From Akkermansia muciniphila (GTDB lineage Bacteria > Verrucomicrobiota > Verrucomicrobiia > Limisphaerales > UBA9464): a DNA stretch of 35,251 nucleotides. A model generated the notes under the pieces. It was not told the origin of the DNA. It saw only the letters and a program-made list of their open reading frames with translations, and made no database searches. The DNA is taken from the NCBI GenBank assembly GCA_945883815.1, contig CAMCYJ010000029.1, forward strand, positions 1 to 35,251, written 5' to 3'. Shown one piece after another: positions 24,473 through 32,796 of this stretch (positions are counted from its first letter, which is position 1; every line of letters starts with the position of its first letter). The translations under genes and the position numbers were made by a program.

Positions 24473-26338
24473 ATGCAGGGTCGAATCGTACTGTTGTTCT
24501 TGAGTGTGGTCTGGGGGCCGATTTGGGCCGCGGACTTCCATCAAGACCTCTTGCCGCAATTGCAGAAGCATTGCTGGGATTGCCACAATGGCCGCAAGGC
24601 CAAGGGAGGGGTGCGTCTCGACGGTTTCACCAACCTCGCGTCGATTTATCGCCAGCCCAAGCTCTGGGAAACGGCCGTGCGTCAAATCGAAGAAGGCCTC
24701 ATGCCGCCGGAGAGTCGCAAGGTCCAACCGACCCAGGAAGAACGGCTGGCCCTGAGTGAGGGTCTCCGGGACTTGCTCGACAACCCGGCCCCGGGTGTCA
24801 TCCCGTTGGATCCGGGTCCCAAGATCGCCCACCGGCTGAGCCGCACCGAGTACAACCACACGGTCCGGGACCTCTTGGGTGTCAGTTTGCGTCCGGCCGA
24901 TGATTTCCCCGCCGATGGCGGCGGCGGTGGTGGGTTCGACAACAACGCCAGCACCTTGTTTGTCCCGCCCTTGCTGCTGGAAAAATACCTCACGGCGGCT
25001 GAGGATGTCTTGGCCGCCGCCCCGCCTGAGGCGCTCTTTCGCCATCCGGTGACCTGGTACCGTTCGGAGACCGCGGCAGCCACCAGCGATCTCCGCGACT
25101 TGGCCCGGCGTGCCTGGCGACGTCCAGTATCCGCGCCCGAGATGGCTCGACTCGTGGCATTTTATCAGCGGACGCGGCGGAGCGGCGCGGATTCGCGTGC
25201 CGCGACGCTGGCGGCGGCCAAGGCGGTCTTGGTGTCCCCAAACTTCCTGTTCCGAATCGAACAAGACCCGCCCGGTAAGACGCCGGCGCCCATTGATGAC
25301 CATGCCTTGGCCAGTCGCCTGAGCTATTTCCTGTGGTCGTCGATGCCGGACGCCACGCTCTTCGCCCTCGCCGATGCCGGGCGCTTGTCCCAGCCCAAGG
25401 TTCTGGAGGCACAAGTGATGCGGATGCTGGCCGACCCCAAGGCCCGCGCCTTGTCCGAACAGTTTGTGGGCCAGTGGCTGGGCATCCGGACTTTGGGTTC
25501 GGTCGCGGCGCCCGATCCCCAAAAGTTCCCGGAGTTCACGCCGGCCCTGAGGGAAGCCATGGTGGCTGAGCCCACCGAGTTCTTCGCGGGATTGTTGCGG
25601 GAGGACCGCAGCCTGCTGGAGTTGCTGGATAGCGACTACACTTGGGTGAACGCCGATTTGGCCCGGCATTACGGAATCCCCGGAGTGAGCGGCCCGAGCT
25701 TCACTCGAGTCTCGTTGCCTGACCGCCGCCGGGGTGGCGTCACAGGCATGGCGGCGGTGCTCACCCAGACCAGCTATCCCCAGCGGACCAGTCCGGTGCT
25801 GCGCGGAAAGTGGCTGCTCGAGGAGGTCTTCGGAACACCGCCCCCGCCTCCGCCTCCCTTGGTCGCTACATTGTCTCCCAATGATGAGAAGCGCGAGGGG
25901 CTCACCTTTCGTCAGCGCCTGGAAAAGCACCGCAAAGATCCCAACTGCGCGGCCTGTCATGCGCGCTTGGATCCATTGGGTTTCGCTCTAGAGAACTTCG
26001 ATCCTGTTGGTCGATGGCGCACCGAGGTGTCGGGAGAAGTGGTCGATGCCAGCGGGGAATTGTCGGGCGGCGTGGTCATCGTGGGCCCGGAGGCCCTCAA
26101 GCAAGTCCTTCTGGAGCGCAGGCAACTCTTCCTGCGTCACCTCACCGAGAAGATGCTGGCCTATGCGTTGGGGCGGGGCGTGGAATATTATGACATCCCC
26201 GCCGTGAAGCGGATCACCGAAGTGGTGGCGGCCGACGGTCATCGAGCGCCCTGCTTGATCTTGGAAATCGTCCGCAGCACCCCGTTCCGCCTTCGACGCG
26301 GTGCGGGGTTTCAGGAAGCCGACGGATCGCCCCAGTGA
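24473..26338 (+). CDS. Planctomycete-type cytochrome multidomain protein (PSCyt1, DUF1587, DUF1592, DUF1588, DUF1585)
   Basis: A 621-residue exported heme protein. Start taken at the ATG at 24473, because MQGRIVLLFLSVVWGPIWA is a signal peptide that the track-independent upstream ATG (24437) would bury. The first heme motif is C34-W-D-C-H38 (PSCyt1). DUF1587 covers HRLSRTEYNHTVRDLLGV, DUF1595/1592 follow around WRRPVSAPEMARLVAFY, ALASRLSYFLWSSMPD and EQFVGQWLG. DUF1588 carries RTSPVLRGKWLLEEVFGT, PPPPPP and a second heme motif C492-A-A-C-H496 in NCAACHARLDPLGFALENFD. DUF1585 ends the protein (LTEKMLAYALGRGVEYYD). The family often pairs with a DUF1552 protein, absent here. The function is unproven; redox chemistry on polymers has been proposed. 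It is shorter than the common 750-900 residue forms. Confidence 0.9.
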   Translation: MQGRIVLLFLSVVWGPIWAADFHQDLLPQLQKHCWDCHNGRKAKGGVRLDGFTNLASIYRQPKLWETAVRQIEEGLMPPESRKVQPTQEERLALSEGLRDLLDNPAPGVIPLDPGPKIAHRLSRTEYNHTVRDLLGVSLRPADDFPADGGGGGGFDNNASTLFVPPLLLEKYLTAAEDVLAAAPPEALFRHPVTWYRSETAAATSDLRDLARRAWRRPVSAPEMARLVAFYQRTRRSGADSRAATLAAAKAVLVSPNFLFRIEQDPPGKTPAPIDDHALASRLSYFLWSSMPDATLFALADAGRLSQPKVLEAQVMRMLADPKARALSEQFVGQWLGIRTLGSVAAPDPQKFPEFTPALREAMVAEPTEFFAGLLREDRSLLELLDSDYTWVNADLARHYGIPGVSGPSFTRVSLPDRRRGGVTGMAAVLTQTSYPQRTSPVLRGKWLLEEVFGTPPPPPPPLVATLSPNDEKREGLTFRQRLEKHRKDPNCAACHARLDPLGFALENFDPVGRWRTEVSGEVVDASGELSGGVVIVGPEALKQVLLERRQLFLRHLTEKMLAYALGRGVEYYDIPAVKRITEVVAADGHRAPCLILEIVRSTPFRLRRGAGFQEADGSPQ

Positions 26339-26368
26339 TCGGTCGTATGGCTCTCGAAATGGTTGGTT

Positions 26369-27550
26369 CTATTCGTTGAAGCCCGCCCGGATGGCCCGCG
26401 ACAGCCGATCGACCTGACTTCGGGAATGGGTCGCCTTGAGTGCGATGCGGAAAAATCCGCCACCGGGCCCGCCCGGATAGCGGATCCACGGCGGCACGAA
26501 GCCCGCTTGAGTCAGGGCCTCCGTGAGTCGTTGGGCCTGGTCCGCATCGCGGGGATGGATGGCAGTCACTGGAGTCCGGGGATCGTTGAGGATTTCCGGC
26601 CGGGTTGGCAGCGCCGTTGAAAAACGGCGGGCGAGTTCCTGCAACCGACGGACGCGTCCCGGAAGCCGATGCACCCGGACCACGGCGGCCGTGATGGCTG
26701 CAGCGATGGCCAGCGGCGGAGCCGACGATCCCAGGTAGGCACCGGCCCGTGTCCGAATGTGTTCTATCAACGAGGCTTCGCCAATGACCGCTCCACCGGC
26801 GACGGCCAAGGCTTTTGAAAAGGTGACGCTGCGGATGAGTCGGGAATCTCGGAGGCCAAAAAATTCGGGTGATCCTCGACCGGTTTGGCCAACGGACCCG
26901 AGGCCATGGGCGTCGTCCACCCAGAGCCATCCCGAGGCGGGCAAGGCTTGCAGGTAATCCGTCAGAGGGGCCATGCCGCCGCGGATGCCGTAGACCCCAT
27001 CGGTGGCCACCAGCGGGCGGGCCGATGGGGGGAGTCCCCGCAGTACCGAACGCAACGCGCGGGCGTCACCCGAGGCGAAGGGGATGACCGGCAAACCACT
27101 CAAGCGGGCCCCGTCTTGGACACAGCTGTGAGCGGATTCATCGATGACTACATGGGTGGCTAGGTCTCGCAACCCTTGCGCCACCGCCAGCGATGCGAGG
27201 TAACCCGTGGCCGTGAGGACGGCCGCTGGTTCGTTGAGGAAGTCTGCGGTGGTAGCCTCCGCGCGGCGGTACCACGGATGGTCACCGGTCGTCGCCCGGG
27301 AAGCCCCGGTCTGGAGCGGCCCGCTCGCCGAGGCTTCCAGCCACGCTTTCCGGATCACTGGATCTTCCGACAAGCCGAGGTAATCGCAGCCTGAAATCAC
27401 GATTTGTTCGGACTGTTCCGCTTCGGAGGCCTGCGGCAGTGCCGTTTGTTCGGGCCGTCCAGGTTGGTCTTGGCGGGTCGGCAACGGTGCGCGGAGCCCG
27501 GCGACCTTCAGTCGTCCTCGGGCCGTCCGTGGCGGATTCGGGATTTTCAT
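26369..27550 (-). CDS. PLP-dependent alpha-oxoamine synthase family protein (BioF/KBL-like)
   Basis: A 393-residue fold-type I PLP enzyme of the alpha-oxoamine synthase group (8-amino-7-oxononanoate synthase, glycine C-acetyltransferase, serine palmitoyltransferase). Seen are CDYLGLSEDPVIRKAW, TGASRATTGDHPWYRRAE, the cofactor aspartate/histidine loop WVDDAHGLGSVG, and the PLP-lysine motif SVTFSKALAVAGGAVIG near residue 245. No bio genes are nearby, so a biotin role is not supported by context. It lies 19 bp downstream of the double amidohydrolase on the same strand, so the two are probably cotranscribed. It is convergent with the PSCyt gene across 30 bp. The acyl donor and amino acid are unknown. 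Confidence 0.85.
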   Translation of the reverse strand: MKIPNPPRTARGRLKVAGLRAPLPTRQDQPGRPEQTALPQASEAEQSEQIVISGCDYLGLSEDPVIRKAWLEASASGPLQTGASRATTGDHPWYRRAEATTADFLNEPAAVLTATGYLASLAVAQGLRDLATHVVIDESAHSCVQDGARLSGLPVIPFASGDARALRSVLRGLPPSARPLVATDGVYGIRGGMAPLTDYLQALPASGWLWVDDAHGLGSVGQTGRGSPEFFGLRDSRLIRSVTFSKALAVAGGAVIGEASLIEHIRTRAGAYLGSSAPPLAIAAAITAAVVRVHRLPGRVRRLQELARRFSTALPTRPEILNDPRTPVTAIHPRDADQAQRLTEALTQAGFVPPWIRYPGGPGGGFFRIALKATHSRSQVDRLSRAIRAGFNE

Positions 27551-27569
27551 GGCGGAACGTCGCCGGCCA

Positions 27570-30491
27570 TCACTCTGCCTGTCGGACCAGACAATCCTGA
27601 CATTCCTTCACGCCCCAGTGCCGGGCTTGTTCGAGGGCGCGTTCGAAGAACTGTTTGCGGGCCTTGTCCGAAGCATTCGATTCGCTACCGCCGCCGGCGA
27701 TTTTGCGGGCCTTGTCGAGCAAGGCGCTCCGTTCTTCCTGAAGCGCTTTCACCCGGGCCGACTCGGCCGAGAGCCGGAAATAGCAACGCCCATCCACCCA
27801 GGTTTCCAGGCAGCGGGTGGCGGAGTCCAAGGGCGAACCGCTCCAAATCACGAAGTCGGCATCCTTGCCCGATTCCAGTGAACCCACCCGGTGGTCAATC
27901 CCCAGTTGCTTGGCCGGATTGAGGGTCACGAATTTCAGCGCCTCGGCCTCGGGGGTGCCTCCGTACTTCACGGCCTTGGCTGCCTCGAAATTGAGCCGGC
28001 GGGCATGGTCGCTGGAGTCGGAGTTGAAGCTCACCGTCACCCCGCGCTCGCGCATCAGGCTTCCGGCATAGGGAATCGCATCGATGACCTCGTACTTGTA
28101 GGCCCACCAATCGGCGAAGGCGCTGGCGCCGGCTCCGTGACGGGCGATTTCGTCGGCCACCTTGTAACCCTCGAGGATGTGTTGGAGCGACGCTACGCGG
28201 ACCCCGAAGGATTCCATCATGCGCAGGAAGGCCAGGATTTCATCCTGACGGTAGCTGTGGCAGTGGATGAGCCGGGTGCCTTCGAGGATTTCCATGAGGG
28301 CCTCGAGTTCGAGATCCCGCCGAACCGGCGAGCCGTCGGACTGGCGCCCCTTGCGGAACGCCTCACGGTACTGCTGGGCCGCGGTGAATCGATTCCGATA
28401 AAAGGTGCCGACGCCCATCCGGGTTTGCGGGAATCGGGTCACCGCCTTGTCGCCCCAGCCCGATTGTTTGACGTTCTCACCGAGGGCGAACTTGATGCCA
28501 CCAGGAGCCGGTTCGAATTTCAGCGCCTCGGGCGTGGCTCCTTCGCGCAGCTTGATCACGCAGTTCTGGCCACCGATGGGGTTGGCCGATCCGTGCAGCA
28601 AGTTCACCAGCGTGGTGCCGCCGGCCAGTTGCTGGTGGATGTTCTCGCTCTCGGAATTGACCACATCGGCGATGCGGACCATGGCCGTGCTGGGCAATGT
28701 CGCTTCATTGACGGCTCCCAAGATCATGGAGTGCGAATGGCAGTCGAGGATGCCCGGGGTGACATGCAGCCCGGTGCCATCGATTTCCTGAACCGCCGGA
28801 CCGGCCGCCAGTGAAGCACCCACGGCCTGGATCCTTCCATTGGCCACCAGCAGGTCGGCCCGCGACACGATGCCTTGTGGCCCACTCGTCCAGATCGTCG
28901 CATTGCGGACGATCACCGAACCCGGTTGAGCAATGGGTCCCCGGCCTTCCATGGGCGCATGAGCCACCCGCCGGTTGGCCAGATCTCGCTCGGCGGCCTT
29001 CTTGGCTTCGGCCTCCGGGTTGGGATCTTTCTTTTCAGGCGTCTTGAGGGCGGCATCGGTTTCGTAGGCCACGCCATCAATCCAGACCGCCGTGACCCGA
29101 GAGGCCGGATCGAAGAACCCGCCCCCGGGTTCCACCACGGTCAGGTGGGCGAGCTTTCCCGATTCCAAGGTGCCTAGAGAATCCCCCAATCCACACAGCC
29201 CGGCTGGAGCGGTGGTCAGGGCGGCCAGTGCCTCCGACTCGGAGAGCCCACGGTCGAGGGCGGTCCGGAGTTGGGTTCGGAAGGATTTCCGGTCCGGCAG
29301 GGAGTGGGTGGTCAGGGCGATGGTTAGCCCGGAGCGGACGAGCAGGGCCGGGTTTTCCGGGGCCCAATCCCAAGCCCTCAGCACGTCGAGCGAGACTGAA
29401 TCCCAGGCGGAATCCTCCGGGAATTTGGGCAGCGCCGGGAAATGGAGCGGCACGATGAACGGAACGGCCGCCTTGGCCAGGGGTGCCAGGAGGTCCGGCC
29501 GTCGCCACTCTTGACCGCTGGCGACCAGTTGCGGGCGCACCCCCGCTTCGGAGGCCACCCGGAACGCGCGGTCCTGCATCAGGACACTGCCGCTTTCGAA
29601 GACCACCGGTTGGGAGCCCGCAGCGGAAGGGCTTCCAAGCGTCGGTTGGAGCGCAGCGAGGGCCGCGTTGAACTCGGGCCGCTGGCGGGTGTTCGATCGT
29701 CCGGCTGAACTGTAATCGGCCTGATCCGCACGGTACCACGCCGCATCCATCCAAGCCTGCCTCACTGTCGCGATGGCTCCCATGAGCGATTTGGGATAGG
29801 CGTCGCCGCCTCCGCCTCCGACGGCAAAGGCCACGTGTTGGGCGGTGTCGGGCTTGAGGATCGCCCGGTTTGGAGACACATCCGAGAGGCTGATGGCCAC
29901 GGATTGTCCGCGCAGGATGCCCTTGGCCGGAACGACATTGGCGGCGGTAAAGCCCATCTCACGCAGCGCGGCCAATTCCTTGGGATCCGGGGACAAGCCG
30001 TCGCTCATCCGGCGTTCGGGTGTCACCTCGGCGATGCCATGGGCGGGACCGGGGGATCCGGCATCGCGTTCCTGGCCGGGTACTCCAAAAAACCGTGAAG
30101 CCCCGGAGGTGAGCGATCCTGTGCCGGTCGCCGGAAAATCGGAGCCCTGTGTGGTCACCGCGCCGGCCGTCGATCCGAGCGTCAGGTACGGATCGATGAA
30201 TCCGGCGTAAACGTGCGCGCCGGGCAGGTTCCAAGTCCGGGCCGAGGTTGGCACGTTGAGCCCGACACCCACCGAGGCAATCCGGCCATCGCGAATGAGG
30301 AGCGTGGCATTGGTCAGGGTCACGCCGGGACGCACATGGGCCAGGATGCCCGTCAGCGCATGTTCACCGCGGGACTCCGGAGTGAATCCGGGGGCAGTCA
30401 GGTCGGCTGCGTTGGCCGATCCGATCGCGGCACTGAATCCCAACCCCAAGGCCATTCCCCACGCCACTGGGCCTGCAACTGCGACGCTCAT
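27570..30491 (-). CDS. Secreted tandem amidohydrolase protein
   Basis: A 973-residue protein with two amidohydrolase-superfamily halves (imidazolonepropionase-like). The start was set at 30491, where MSVAVAGPVAWGMALGLGFS opens a signal peptide ending near ANA; an ATG at 30575 would add 28 unconserved residues. In the second half (from about residue 530) the metal site is intact: HVTPGILDCHSHSM near 574, LIHCHSYRQDEIL near 745 and FNSDSSDHARRLNFEAAKA near 825. Then comes LGIDHRVGSLESGKDADFVIWSG. In the first half the matching HxH position reads AGFIDPYLTLG (near 95), so that half has lost the metal ligands and is probably structural. The substrate is unknown. A small hairpin (30497-30515) lies just before the start codon. 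Confidence 0.88.
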   Translation of the reverse strand: MSVAVAGPVAWGMALGLGFSAAIGSANAADLTAPGFTPESRGEHALTGILAHVRPGVTLTNATLLIRDGRIASVGVGLNVPTSARTWNLPGAHVYAGFIDPYLTLGSTAGAVTTQGSDFPATGTGSLTSGASRFFGVPGQERDAGSPGPAHGIAEVTPERRMSDGLSPDPKELAALREMGFTAANVVPAKGILRGQSVAISLSDVSPNRAILKPDTAQHVAFAVGGGGGDAYPKSLMGAIATVRQAWMDAAWYRADQADYSSAGRSNTRQRPEFNAALAALQPTLGSPSAAGSQPVVFESGSVLMQDRAFRVASEAGVRPQLVASGQEWRRPDLLAPLAKAAVPFIVPLHFPALPKFPEDSAWDSVSLDVLRAWDWAPENPALLVRSGLTIALTTHSLPDRKSFRTQLRTALDRGLSESEALAALTTAPAGLCGLGDSLGTLESGKLAHLTVVEPGGGFFDPASRVTAVWIDGVAYETDAALKTPEKKDPNPEAEAKKAAERDLANRRVAHAPMEGRGPIAQPGSVIVRNATIWTSGPQGIVSRADLLVANGRIQAVGASLAAGPAVQEIDGTGLHVTPGILDCHSHSMILGAVNEATLPSTAMVRIADVVNSESENIHQQLAGGTTLVNLLHGSANPIGGQNCVIKLREGATPEALKFEPAPGGIKFALGENVKQSGWGDKAVTRFPQTRMGVGTFYRNRFTAAQQYREAFRKGRQSDGSPVRRDLELEALMEILEGTRLIHCHSYRQDEILAFLRMMESFGVRVASLQHILEGYKVADEIARHGAGASAFADWWAYKYEVIDAIPYAGSLMRERGVTVSFNSDSSDHARRLNFEAAKAVKYGGTPEAEALKFVTLNPAKQLGIDHRVGSLESGKDADFVIWSGSPLDSATRCLETWVDGRCYFRLSAESARVKALQEERSALLDKARKIAGGGSESNASDKARKQFFERALEQARHWGVKECQDCLVRQAE

Positions 30492-30750
30492 GCACTGGAG
30501 GCTAGTGTCGCCTCCGTGAAATGCCACGGGCAATTCGGCTGGCGGACAAGGTCGGGACTTTTTTGGGCGAACCATCCGCGTGCCGTCCGTTGTGCGGACT
30601 GCTTTATCCCCCAGCGCCGGTTTTTCTCAGGAACCTTGAAAGGTCGGTGGAGCAACCGGCGAATCCTAAGGCAATGGCGGAGACAGGGAGGCTCCCGACA
30701 CAGCGCTCACCCCGCCTGCGACAACGACACCATCAACAATACCCCCACCC

Positions 30751-31881
30751 GTGAAACTGCAATACATCACCCGAATCCTTGCGCTTCTGCTGGCTGCGAT
30801 CCCGATCATTCCCAGTTTGCTGTGCGCCCAGCAGCCCATTGCTCTCTGGGACTTCAACCAAACCAACGACCTCCTGCGTGCCACCTCCGGCTCGGCGACA
30901 CTGGCGGTCCTGGGCGGGCTTCGCACGGCTCCGGCCTCCGGCATTGGTTCGAGCGATCCCTCCACCAACGCCGACTTTGCCCTGCAACTCTCCGGCTTTC
31001 CCAAGCAGGGCACCGGAGCCCGGAGCGCAGGTCTGGAAATCGCGACTTCTACGGTGGGTTTCCAGTCCGTCGTCCTCAGGTTCGATGTCCGGGCCACCAG
31101 CACCGCCAGTCGCCGCATCCAAGTATTGTATTCCACCGATGGGCAAACGCTGATGGTCGGACCTGCCTTCATCTTGAATGGAGGCACGACCTTCACCAAC
31201 GGCCTAACGGTCGATTTTTCGGCACTTCCCGAAGTCGCCAATCAGCCGCAGTTTCGGGTTCGATTGGTCTCGGATTGGGACGGCGACTCCTATGTTGGAG
31301 TCGCGGGCAACTACAGCACTGTGGGCACTTGGCGAATTGATCATTTGCGCCTGACCGGGGTTTCTTCCGGGGTTCAACCGGTGGATCCCGAGTCTGAAGA
31401 TCCCGCGCTCGTCACCATCGCCTGCCAACCGCTCACCCTGCAGGTACCCGAAGGAGGGGGCGCCCTGTTTCGGGTCGCCGCCAAGGGAGCCGGCCCCTTG
31501 CGTTATCAGTGGTGTCTCAATGGACAGCCGTTGTCTGGGGCTATTCGTCAAGAGTTGAGGATCGCCCAAGTGTACCGAGACCAACTGGGCCTTTACACGG
31601 TGCGCGTGAGCCATGCCGAAGGTTCGGTCCTCAGCGAGGAAGCCTCGTTGAGCTTTTTGACCGATCCGACCATCCATCCCATCTGGGTTCAGGCTGAGCC
31701 AGGCCCCCTGGGTTCCATCCGGTTGTCATGGCCCAACCGGCCAGGGAGCACCTATTCGGTCCTCCGATCGGTGGGTTGGGACGGCCTTACTTCGGTCATT
31801 GCCACGGGAATCACCGGTGGTTCCTTCACCGAGAACCCCCCGAGCGGAAACCAATTCTTCTATTGGGTCCAGATCCAGTAG
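30751..31881 (+). CDS. Secreted protein with beta-sandwich and immunoglobulin-like domain
   Basis: 376 residues from a GTG start. A signal peptide (MKLQYITRILALLLAAIPII, then PSLLCAQQ) exports it. Residues 30-205 form a beta-rich module (PIALWDFNQTNDLL, VLRFDVRATSTASRRIQVLY, and a V-G-T-W-R-I-D-H-L-R-L strand) like the LamG-type N-terminal domains common in large secreted PVC and Bacteroidetes proteins. Residues 225-310 are an Ig-like domain (ITIACQPLTLQVPEGGG-like strand, LRYQWCLNGQPLSGAIRQEL, GLYTVRVSHAEGSV). The rest is a final strand pair (IRLSWPNRPGSTYSVLRSV). There is no PEP-CTERM or other sorting tail and no catalytic motif. Likely surface or adhesion function, inferred only from domains. 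The 259 bp upstream separate it from the divergent amidohydrolase gene and hold no further gene. Confidence 0.82.
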   Translation: MKLQYITRILALLLAAIPIIPSLLCAQQPIALWDFNQTNDLLRATSGSATLAVLGGLRTAPASGIGSSDPSTNADFALQLSGFPKQGTGARSAGLEIATSTVGFQSVVLRFDVRATSTASRRIQVLYSTDGQTLMVGPAFILNGGTTFTNGLTVDFSALPEVANQPQFRVRLVSDWDGDSYVGVAGNYSTVGTWRIDHLRLTGVSSGVQPVDPESEDPALVTIACQPLTLQVPEGGGALFRVAAKGAGPLRYQWCLNGQPLSGAIRQELRIAQVYRDQLGLYTVRVSHAEGSVLSEEASLSFLTDPTIHPIWVQAEPGPLGSIRLSWPNRPGSTYSVLRSVGWDGLTSVIATGITGGSFTENPPSGNQFFYWVQIQ

Positions 31882-31973
31882 CCCTCTGGGCACGCGTGGG
31901 TTTCGCTTCAAGCGGGGCGGGAATTGCCGCTTCGGACCTTGGGCACTCCATCTCGATGATCTTTTTCCATCGT

Positions 31974-32002
31974 TTGACAGTCTGGACGCTCACTTTTAGC
32001 CT
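31974..32002 (+). promoter_or_regulatory. Predicted erpA promoter, leaderless position
   Basis: Perfect -35 TTGACA (31974-31979), 17-bp spacer, TAGCCT (31997-32002, 3 of 6). The ATG begins 6 bp after the -10 box, so transcription would begin at or next to the start codon. Confidence 0.42.
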
Positions 32003-32008
32003 GAAGGG

Positions 32009-32359
32009 ATGGAAACCGAGGTTGCTCAAGATTCTATCGTCACCGTCACCGAGAGTGCTGCTCAGCAAATTGCCGCCATGTTGGCCGGTGATTCCGAGAA
32101 CGCGGGCAAGAGCTTGAGGGTATTCGTCGAGGGGGGCGGCTGCAGTGGCATGCAATACGGCATGGTGTTCGACGAGCGACGCCCCGACGACTTGGGTGCC
32201 GAATTCCATGGGGTGGGCGTGGTGGTTGACCCGTTTTCCGCCAATTACATGCGCGGTTCGGTCATTGATTTCAGCGACGAGCTCACTGGCGGCGGTTTCA
32301 AGATCAACAACCCCAATGCCCACAGCAGCTGTGGCTGCGGCAAGTCGTTCTCCGCCTGA
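32009..32359 (+). CDS. erpA: Iron-sulfur cluster insertion protein, A-type (ErpA)
   Basis: A 116-residue A-type carrier of the HesB/IscA/SufA family that passes Fe-S clusters to apoproteins. The three conserved cysteines are present: C45 in EGGGCSGMQYG and C108/C110 in SSCGCG near the C-terminus. The GMVFDERRPDD and GFKINNPNAHSSCGCG segments resemble ErpA more than SufA. No isc or suf genes are nearby, which is common for erpA. A promoter-like sequence with TTGACA ends 6 bp before the ATG. A hairpin follows at 32388-32426. Confidence 0.92.
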   Translation: METEVAQDSIVTVTESAAQQIAAMLAGDSENAGKSLRVFVEGGGCSGMQYGMVFDERRPDDLGAEFHGVGVVVDPFSANYMRGSVIDFSDELTGGGFKINNPNAHSSCGCGKSFSA

Positions 32360-32387
32360 TCGACGACGGCCTCTGGGCCGAAAAGGG

Positions 32388-32426
32388 AGCTTCTGCGGCC
32401 TCGAAAAGGTCCAGAGCCGCAGAGCT
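32388..32426 (+). terminator. Hairpin after erpA, possible terminator
   Basis: AGCT plus CTGCGGC (32388-32391, 32393-32399) pair with GCCGCAG plus AGCT (32416-32426), 11 bp with one bulge, around a 16-nt loop, starting 28 bp after the erpA stop. No strong U-tract follows. Confidence 0.4.
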
Positions 32427-32796
32427 TCCCCGAGTCAGTTTGCTTGTTTTCAGAACCGCTGGATCCGGTGGATCTTCTGGTTTCCCAGTCAATGCACGGA
32501 CTCGGTTGGTGGGCTCAGTTGGTGAATGCAATGCCATGAATCGGGGCCCGATTTTCCGCCGGATCCCGGGCCTCGGTACGCTGTTGGATTCTTCGGTGCA
32601 GCCTCGGTTTTGCTGCAGATTTTCCAGACTGGGTGGGTCGAAGCTGTTCTCAGAGTGGATCGTGCGGCCGGACCCTAGGCTGAGGCTTTCCCGAGAGTCC
32701 GCCGTCTTCTGACTTCTCAACCCGGCGTCCAATCGGCTTGAATCGTCGTTCTGCGGAACGCCGCAGAATGCTCGTAATTTCAGACCCCTGCCCCCC
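32427..32796. other. 370-bp non-coding gap upstream of lysS with a perfect hairpin
   Basis: No supported gene. A perfect 8-bp hairpin, TTCTGCGG (32749-32756), AACG loop, CCGCAGAA (32761-32768), ends 28 bp before the lysS start. It repeats the CTGCGG/CCGCAG core of the hairpin after erpA. Neither a T-box (no tRNA-pairing element recognised; lysine tRNA synthetases are sometimes T-box controlled in Firmicutes) nor a lysine riboswitch was recognised. A long minus-strand open frame here (32304-33041) looks like a shadow. Confidence 0.5.

Noticed and set aside
26369-27550. Naming the PLP enzyme bioF
   Set aside because: The family fits, but there is no biotin-gene context and members make different products; only the family is supported.
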